In this document: piece after piece, positions 53,449-56,663 of the stretch
Layout: each line of letters begins with the position of its first letter
Numbering within the stretch: the first letter of the stretch is position 1
NCBI GenBank assembly: GCA_022446795.1
Contig: JAKVBX010000009.1
Location: 1 to 56,663, forward strand
Reading direction: 5' to 3'
Origin: Phycisphaerales bacterium
Lineage (GTDB): Bacteria; Planctomycetota; Phycisphaerae; Phycisphaerales; SM1A02
Length of the DNA: 56,663 nt
Notes under the pieces: model-generated
The model's database searches: none
What the model was told of the DNA's origin: nothing
Seen by the model: only the letters and a program-made list of their open reading frames with translations
Program-made: the position numbers and the translations under genes

Positions 53449-53931
53449 ATGGAACAGCCACTTGTACAACTGGGACCAGGAGGAGACTACCGAACGGCAT
53501 TCGTGATCCAGCAGAACCGTGGGACGGCCCGACTCATTGCCCAGACAGGGCATGATCTCAAGGCAGACCGGCGAGTCTTCGCCCTCCCCACCGCCATCCT
53601 GCGGGCACCCCGGACACTCCTCGATCGCCTCCTGGGCATCGATCGTCCGCTGCCCCCGGCTCACGAGGCCCCGACTCCTCCCTCCCCCTTCGCTCACGCC
53701 CTCCACCACTCCGACGAGGACACCTTCCATGAATCTCACGCCCAAGCAACTTCGCATCGTGCAGTTGATTCGCGAAAGCCGGCTGACGAACGGCTATTCA
53801 CCGACGATGCAGGAGCTGGCAGAAGCCACCGGCGTCAGCAAGGTGACCGCCTTCGAACACGTACAAGCACTCATCAAAAAGGGTGTGCTCGAGCGGGAAG
53901 CACACAAGGCACGCTCTTTGTCAATCGTTGA
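53449..53931 (+). CDS. uncharacterised ORF overlapping lexA in another frame
   Basis: 160 codons with a ribosome site (GGGAG, 10 nt) following the structured RNA. The first ~95 residues have a protein-like composition (AFVIQQNRGTARLIAQTGHDLKADRRVF...LLDRLLGIDR) and GC-rich third positions. The last ~65 codons (from 53729) run inside lexA in another frame, so the true gene may be shorter or the frame not real; an upstream SOS-linked gene would be one interpretation. No known motif. Conservation in relatives would decide. Confidence 0.35.
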   Translation: MEQPLVQLGPGGDYRTAFVIQQNRGTARLIAQTGHDLKADRRVFALPTAILRAPRTLLDRLLGIDRPLPPAHEAPTPPSPFAHALHHSDEDTFHESHAQATSHRAVDSRKPADERLFTDDAGAGRSHRRQQGDRLRTRTSTHQKGCARAGSTQGTLFVNR

Positions 53932-54349
53932 AGACGCTCCGCTTCCCGATGAGGCAGCGCCCCTGCAGTTTCCGTTGGTGGGAAGAATTGCAGCGGGCAT
54001 GCCCATCGAGAAGTGCGCCCAGGAGGACATGCTGGATGTCGAGAACCTGGTCGGCCCCCGACTGGGATCCAACTCCGGGACCTTCGCACTCCGAGTCGAG
54101 GGCGACTCGATGCAGGACGAGGGCATCCTCGATGGCGACTATGTCCTCGTGGAACGACGGAACACGGCCCGCAACGGCGAACGCGTCGTCGCATTGCTGC
54201 CCGATGGCGAAACGACGCTGAAGACCCTGTTCCGGGAAAGCGACGGCCGCATCCGGCTGCAGCCCGCCAACGAAGCCTACGAGCCGATCATCGTCGATGA
54301 CTGCCAGATCCAGGGCGTGGTCACCGCCGTCCTCCGCTCCTATCGGTAA
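53729..54349 (+). CDS. lexA: LexA SOS repressor
   Basis: 206 residues, the usual length. N-terminal winged helix-turn-helix (LTPKQLRIVQLIRESRLTNGYSPTMQELAEATGVSKVTAFEHVQALIKKGVL); then the self-cleavage site Ala89-Gly90 (GRIAAGMP), catalytic Ser 127 (EGDSMQDEGI) and Lys 165 (TTLKTLF). It represses DNA-damage genes until RecA filaments trigger cleavage. The ATG at 53729 is the one matching the conserved N-terminus; longer frames do not. Start upstream sequence shows no strong Shine-Dalgarno. Followed 12 nt later by a two-helix membrane protein. Confidence 0.95.
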   Translation: MNLTPKQLRIVQLIRESRLTNGYSPTMQELAEATGVSKVTAFEHVQALIKKGVLEREAHKARSLSIVEDAPLPDEAAPLQFPLVGRIAAGMPIEKCAQEDMLDVENLVGPRLGSNSGTFALRVEGDSMQDEGILDGDYVLVERRNTARNGERVVALLPDGETTLKTLFRESDGRIRLQPANEAYEPIIVDDCQIQGVVTAVLRSYR

Positions 54350-54361
54350 CATGCCGCCCAC

Positions 54362-54709
54362 ATGGGCCCCACCAGCTACAGCATGGCCTGGCCAAACAGC
54401 CTGGCAACAGCCGGCAGCGGCGCCCTGGACGGCTCCGGAAGCTCCGGCGAATTCCTCATCATCATCTCGATCATCATCGGCGGCATCCTGACGTCGCTGC
54501 TGTGGATACCGATCGGCCCGCGCCTCAAGCGTGGTCATGATCAGTTCGACAAGATGATGGAGGGCGCAGACGAGCGAACGCAGGCTGCGGCAAACTTCAA
54601 CCGACCGCCGGCCTGGATCCGCAACAGCAAGGTCGGTGTGGTCCTCCAATTCGTCCTGATCATGCTGCTCGTCACGATCCTGGTCTACTACGTGCTCTCG
54701 AAGATCTGA
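54362..54709 (+). CDS. two-helix membrane protein downstream of lexA
   Basis: 115 residues with two hydrophobic helices (EFLIIISIIIGGILTSLLWIPIG, ~30-52, and VGVVLQFVLIMLLVTILVYYVL, ~90-112) separated by a charged loop with HDQFDKMMEGADERTQ. No known family. The gap of 12 nt to lexA suggests co-transcription, so it may be SOS-responsive; that is inference. The start (54362) has no strong ribosome site and a Met 7 codons later is an alternative. Confidence 0.65.
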   Translation: MGPTSYSMAWPNSLATAGSGALDGSGSSGEFLIIISIIIGGILTSLLWIPIGPRLKRGHDQFDKMMEGADERTQAAANFNRPPAWIRNSKVGVVLQFVLIMLLVTILVYYVLSKI

Positions 54710-54715
54710 TCTTCG
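54699..54715. terminator. inverted repeat at convergent junction
   Basis: CGAAGATC-T-GATCTTCG, a perfect 8-1-8 inverted repeat over the stop codon of the two-helix gene (54707-54709), between it and dprA on the other strand. A T run is missing on both sides, so a bidirectional terminator is possible but not certain. Confidence 0.3.
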
Positions 54716-54729
54716 CGACTGGACCGAGT

Positions 54730-55644
54730 TCACGACGACCGAAACCACCCGGCATCATCGATCCACTGCAGAAGATCATCCGGCGACTGCACGAGTGCCG
54801 CCCAGCCCTCGGCAATGGCCTGGTGACCACCGGCCGAGTGGTGGTGTTCGACTGAACCGGGAATCGCCCACGCCTCGCGCCCCTGGTCCTCGATGGCCAG
54901 CCGAGCCGTGATCATGGCGCCGCTTCGTCGGGGCGCCTCCACGACGAGCACGCCGATGGAGAGCCCTGAGACAATCCGGTTGCGCCGAGGAAACTGCCCG
55001 GGTCGTGGCGGTTGTCGAACAGGCAGATCACTCACGATCGTCCCACCGCAAGCCACGACCTCGTCAAAGAGACCCTCGTGCTCAGGCGGATAGGGACGGG
55101 CCAGCCCACTGCCCAGGACCACGACCGTCCGACCGTTGGCCCGCACGGCCGCCCGGTGAGCCTCAGCATCAATCCCCCTGGCGCCACCCGAGATGATCGT
55201 GATACCTGCCGAGGCCAACGCTGAAGCAAATCTCCAGGCTTGCCGACGACCGTATGCCGAAGCCCGCCGAGTCCCGACGACGGCCAGGGCCGGGCCCAGG
55301 TTGGCCAGTGGCTTGCCACGGATCCTGAGGACCGCTGGCGGATCCGGGATATCACACAGCATTGGTGGAAACTCCGCATCGGTGAAGGCCACGAAACGAG
55401 CACCGATGGCCTGCAGCGCACGGCGCTCCGCCTCGGGATCACTGGCCGCAATCGACTTCACGATCGCCGTGGCCGCCCGAGGGGTCAGACCATCGACCTG
55501 CGTGACGGCGTCGATGGACGCTCGCAGCACGGCCGATGGCGAACCCAGGTGATCTATCAATCGCCTGGCGGTCGCTGGGCCGATTCCGTCCGCCAGCAAC
55601 AACCGCAGCATGGCAGTCGATTCATGACAGGAGTCAACGTTCAT
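54730..55644 (-). CDS. dprA: DNA-processing protein DprA
   Basis: 304 residues. Starts at Met 55644 (MNVDSCHESTAMLRLLLADGIGP), giving the HhH-type N-terminal region (GIGPATARRLIDHLGS...VDGLTPRAATAIV). The Rossmann-like core shows AVVGTRRASAYGRRQAWRFASALASAGITIISGGARGIDAEAHRAA, VVVLGSGLARPYPPEHEGLFDEV and FPRRNRIVSGLS, diagnostic of DprA/Smf. It loads RecA on incoming single-stranded DNA in natural transformation. A C-terminal winged helix domain, found in many DprA proteins, seems short or absent. The longer frame upstream (153 codons) runs through the neighbouring membrane protein gene and is rejected. Confidence 0.93.
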   Translation of the reverse strand: MNVDSCHESTAMLRLLLADGIGPATARRLIDHLGSPSAVLRASIDAVTQVDGLTPRAATAIVKSIAASDPEAERRALQAIGARFVAFTDAEFPPMLCDIPDPPAVLRIRGKPLANLGPALAVVGTRRASAYGRRQAWRFASALASAGITIISGGARGIDAEAHRAAVRANGRTVVVLGSGLARPYPPEHEGLFDEVVACGGTIVSDLPVRQPPRPGQFPRRNRIVSGLSIGVLVVEAPRRSGAMITARLAIEDQGREAWAIPGSVEHHHSAGGHQAIAEGWAALVQSPDDLLQWIDDAGWFRSS

Positions 55645-55729
55645 TCGGCCGAAGCTAACCACGCCCGGAAGCCGATCGACAGATTCCGCCCAATCGAGGG
55701 TGGCAGCCTTCCCGCAGGTGGCGAGTGAA

Positions 55730-56260
55730 TCAGCCCGCCCAAGGGCGTGTGGATGATGGGCCCAGTACCAAGCCAAGGCAGAGGCACATGGCCCCGGCTG
55801 CCAGGAACCACAGCCGACTTGGCCCCGTGGCCACGGCCTCGAGGCTTGAGATCGCCTGGGCTGAGACAACCGTCCCACCATGGATCTGATCGGCCTGATC
55901 AACCGAGGCGTCCAGCCACTGCAGGACTTCAGCCGGAGCGCCGAGATCCCGCAGCACGAGTTCATCCCCGGGCTGAACTTCGTTCCGCTCCGCCATGGAC
56001 ACGCGGCGATGGACTTCTCCCTCGCCGCTGGTGAGTTGGTCCAGCATCGAGACTGTCCGGTCCAGGCGATGAACCGCCCGGGACTCGGCCTGGCGGGCGT
56101 CACTCAACTGATCCTGGAGCCCCTGGTTCTGACGCCAGGCCGGTACGAGAATGCCAGCCACCAGCACCGCCAGCCCCACCAGCACGAAGAGCCAGCCCGG
56201 GTCGATTCGGGCGGCAAGTGGCCTGCTGGGCCGCTGGTCCTGTTGAGAAGTGGCGGACAC
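55730..56260 (-). CDS. membrane protein with coiled coil, unknown function
   Basis: 176 residues starting at GTG (56258-56260) with TAGGAGAAGC immediately upstream, the best ribosome site nearby; a Met 19 codons earlier lacks one. Two membrane helices (WLFVLVGLAVLVAGILVPAW, ~22-41, and LWFLAAGAMCLCLGLVLG, near the C-terminus) enclose a helical, charged segment (LQDQLSDARQAESRAVHRLDRTVSMLDQL) and a beta-rich part (ERNEVQPGDELVLRDLGAPAEVL). The layout suggests a small membrane-anchored periplasmic protein. No family recognised. 85 nt upstream of dprA on the same strand. Confidence 0.65.
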   Translation of the reverse strand: MSATSQQDQRPSRPLAARIDPGWLFVLVGLAVLVAGILVPAWRQNQGLQDQLSDARQAESRAVHRLDRTVSMLDQLTSGEGEVHRRVSMAERNEVQPGDELVLRDLGAPAEVLQWLDASVDQADQIHGGTVVSAQAISSLEAVATGPSRLWFLAAGAMCLCLGLVLGPSSTRPWAG

Positions 56261-56340
56261 GCTTCTCCTATCGGCCCTCCACGGCCGATGCGGCCACACA
56301 AGAAGAGATGGCAACACTGCCCAACGAGGCTATCGTGGGG

Positions 56341-56663
56341 ATGATGTTCCGCCGACCTCCGCTCATCCCATGCGTGACGATCCTGCTGGCATTGCACTCT
56401 CCGGTGCAGGCCCAGCAAGGTGATCGAGCCGGCGAGAAGCAAGCCCCGCTTCCGGACTCCCTGCAGATCCCGCCGAGCCCCGTCTATTCCCCCAGCGAGG
56501 CCCTGGCGTCCTTCCGGGTTCCCGAGGGACTCCGGGTGGAACTTGTGGCCGCCGAACCACTGGTCATCGCCCCGGTCGCCATGCAGATCGCCGCTGACGG
56601 CCGGCTCTGGGTCGTCGAGATGCCCGACTACATGAGCGATGTCGATGGCACCCGGGAGTTGGA
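56341..56663 (+). CDS. PVC-type membrane-bound dehydrogenase-like protein, partial (N-terminus)
   Basis: Runs off the right end of the window. 107 codons read a signal peptide (MMFRRPPLIPCVTILLALHSPVQA), a Pro-rich linker and then PEGLRVELVAAEPLVIAPVAM..ADGRLWVVEMPDYMSD, which matches the start of the PVC-type heme-binding dehydrogenase family (TIGR02604-like; glucose/sorbosone-dehydrogenase-like beta-propeller). Such genes are typical of Planctomycetota and Verrucomicrobiota. Starts ATGATG; either Met may be used. Divergent from the membrane protein gene at 55730-56260. Only the N-terminus is visible, so heme site and end cannot be judged. Confidence 0.8.
   Translation, partial: MMFRRPPLIPCVTILLALHSPVQAQQGDRAGEKQAPLPDSLQIPPSPVYSPSEALASFRVPEGLRVELVAAEPLVIAPVAMQIAADGRLWVVEMPDYMSDVDGTREL

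Noticed and set aside
53188-53757. 189-codon minus strand frame through the RNA candidate and lexA start
   Set aside because: No ribosome site, Cys/Arg-rich low-complexity translation, and it covers strong RNA-like helices.

Overview
The window reads as a chromosomal segment of a Planctomycetota bacterium, most likely class Phycisphaerae. Pointers are the high GC content with GC-rich third codon positions, exported proteins ending in dockerin-like motifs (GD.NGDG.VDV.DLL..I..WG.CP), a Cys-rich module beginning GACC, a futalosine-pathway menaquinone gene (mqnD), and the start of a PVC-type membrane-bound dehydrogenase at the right edge. The taxonomic call is inference; there is no rRNA or other phylogenetic marker gene in the window that I could place directly. 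I saw no tRNA, rRNA, CRISPR array, transposase, integrase or phage gene.

Left part (1-24.5 kb): an exported-protein island. It holds an esterase/PHB-depolymerase-like enzyme, an MscS-type channel, five parallel beta-helix proteins, a subtilisin-like protease, a trypsin-like protease, an MFS transporter, an exported protein of unknown function, an AEC-type permease, a small lipoprotein and two related metzincin-type metalloproteases. Ten of these proteins carry dockerin-like C-terminal motifs and six carry 12 copies of the GACC module. Several of the minus-strand genes share promoter and leader sequences, so they look like a co-regulated, repeatedly duplicated family. Two small unlisted-type genes lie at 22.1-22.5 kb.

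Middle part (24.5-41 kb): an EmrB/QacA-type MFS exporter, a NeuC/LegG-like UDP-sugar 2-epimerase, and tyrosine/homogentisate catabolism (hmgA on +, fah on -). A long run of closely spaced minus-strand genes (41.0 to 28.9 kb) contains an AsmA-like protein, a LOG-family protein, a lipoprotein, pssA, gltX, an unknown protein, fah and a heme/copper monooxygenase-like protein.

Right part (41-56.7 kb): mostly housekeeping. A nucleotide-sugar epimerase-like protein, trpE, an ABC ATPase, ruvC, a YdjY-domain lipoprotein, a tandem QueD/PTPS-like protein, a TPR-cyclophilin fusion, a menaquinone/acyl-CoA ligase/ACT-domain operon, a SPOR lipoprotein and a class V aminotransferase lead up to the lexA locus. 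Between the aminotransferase and lexA is a 381-nt gap with a 35-bp dyad and then a strongly folded, multi-helix putative RNA (53237-53396), followed by a small ORF overlapping lexA. This is the most unusual piece of the window. dprA, a membrane protein and the partial dehydrogenase close it.
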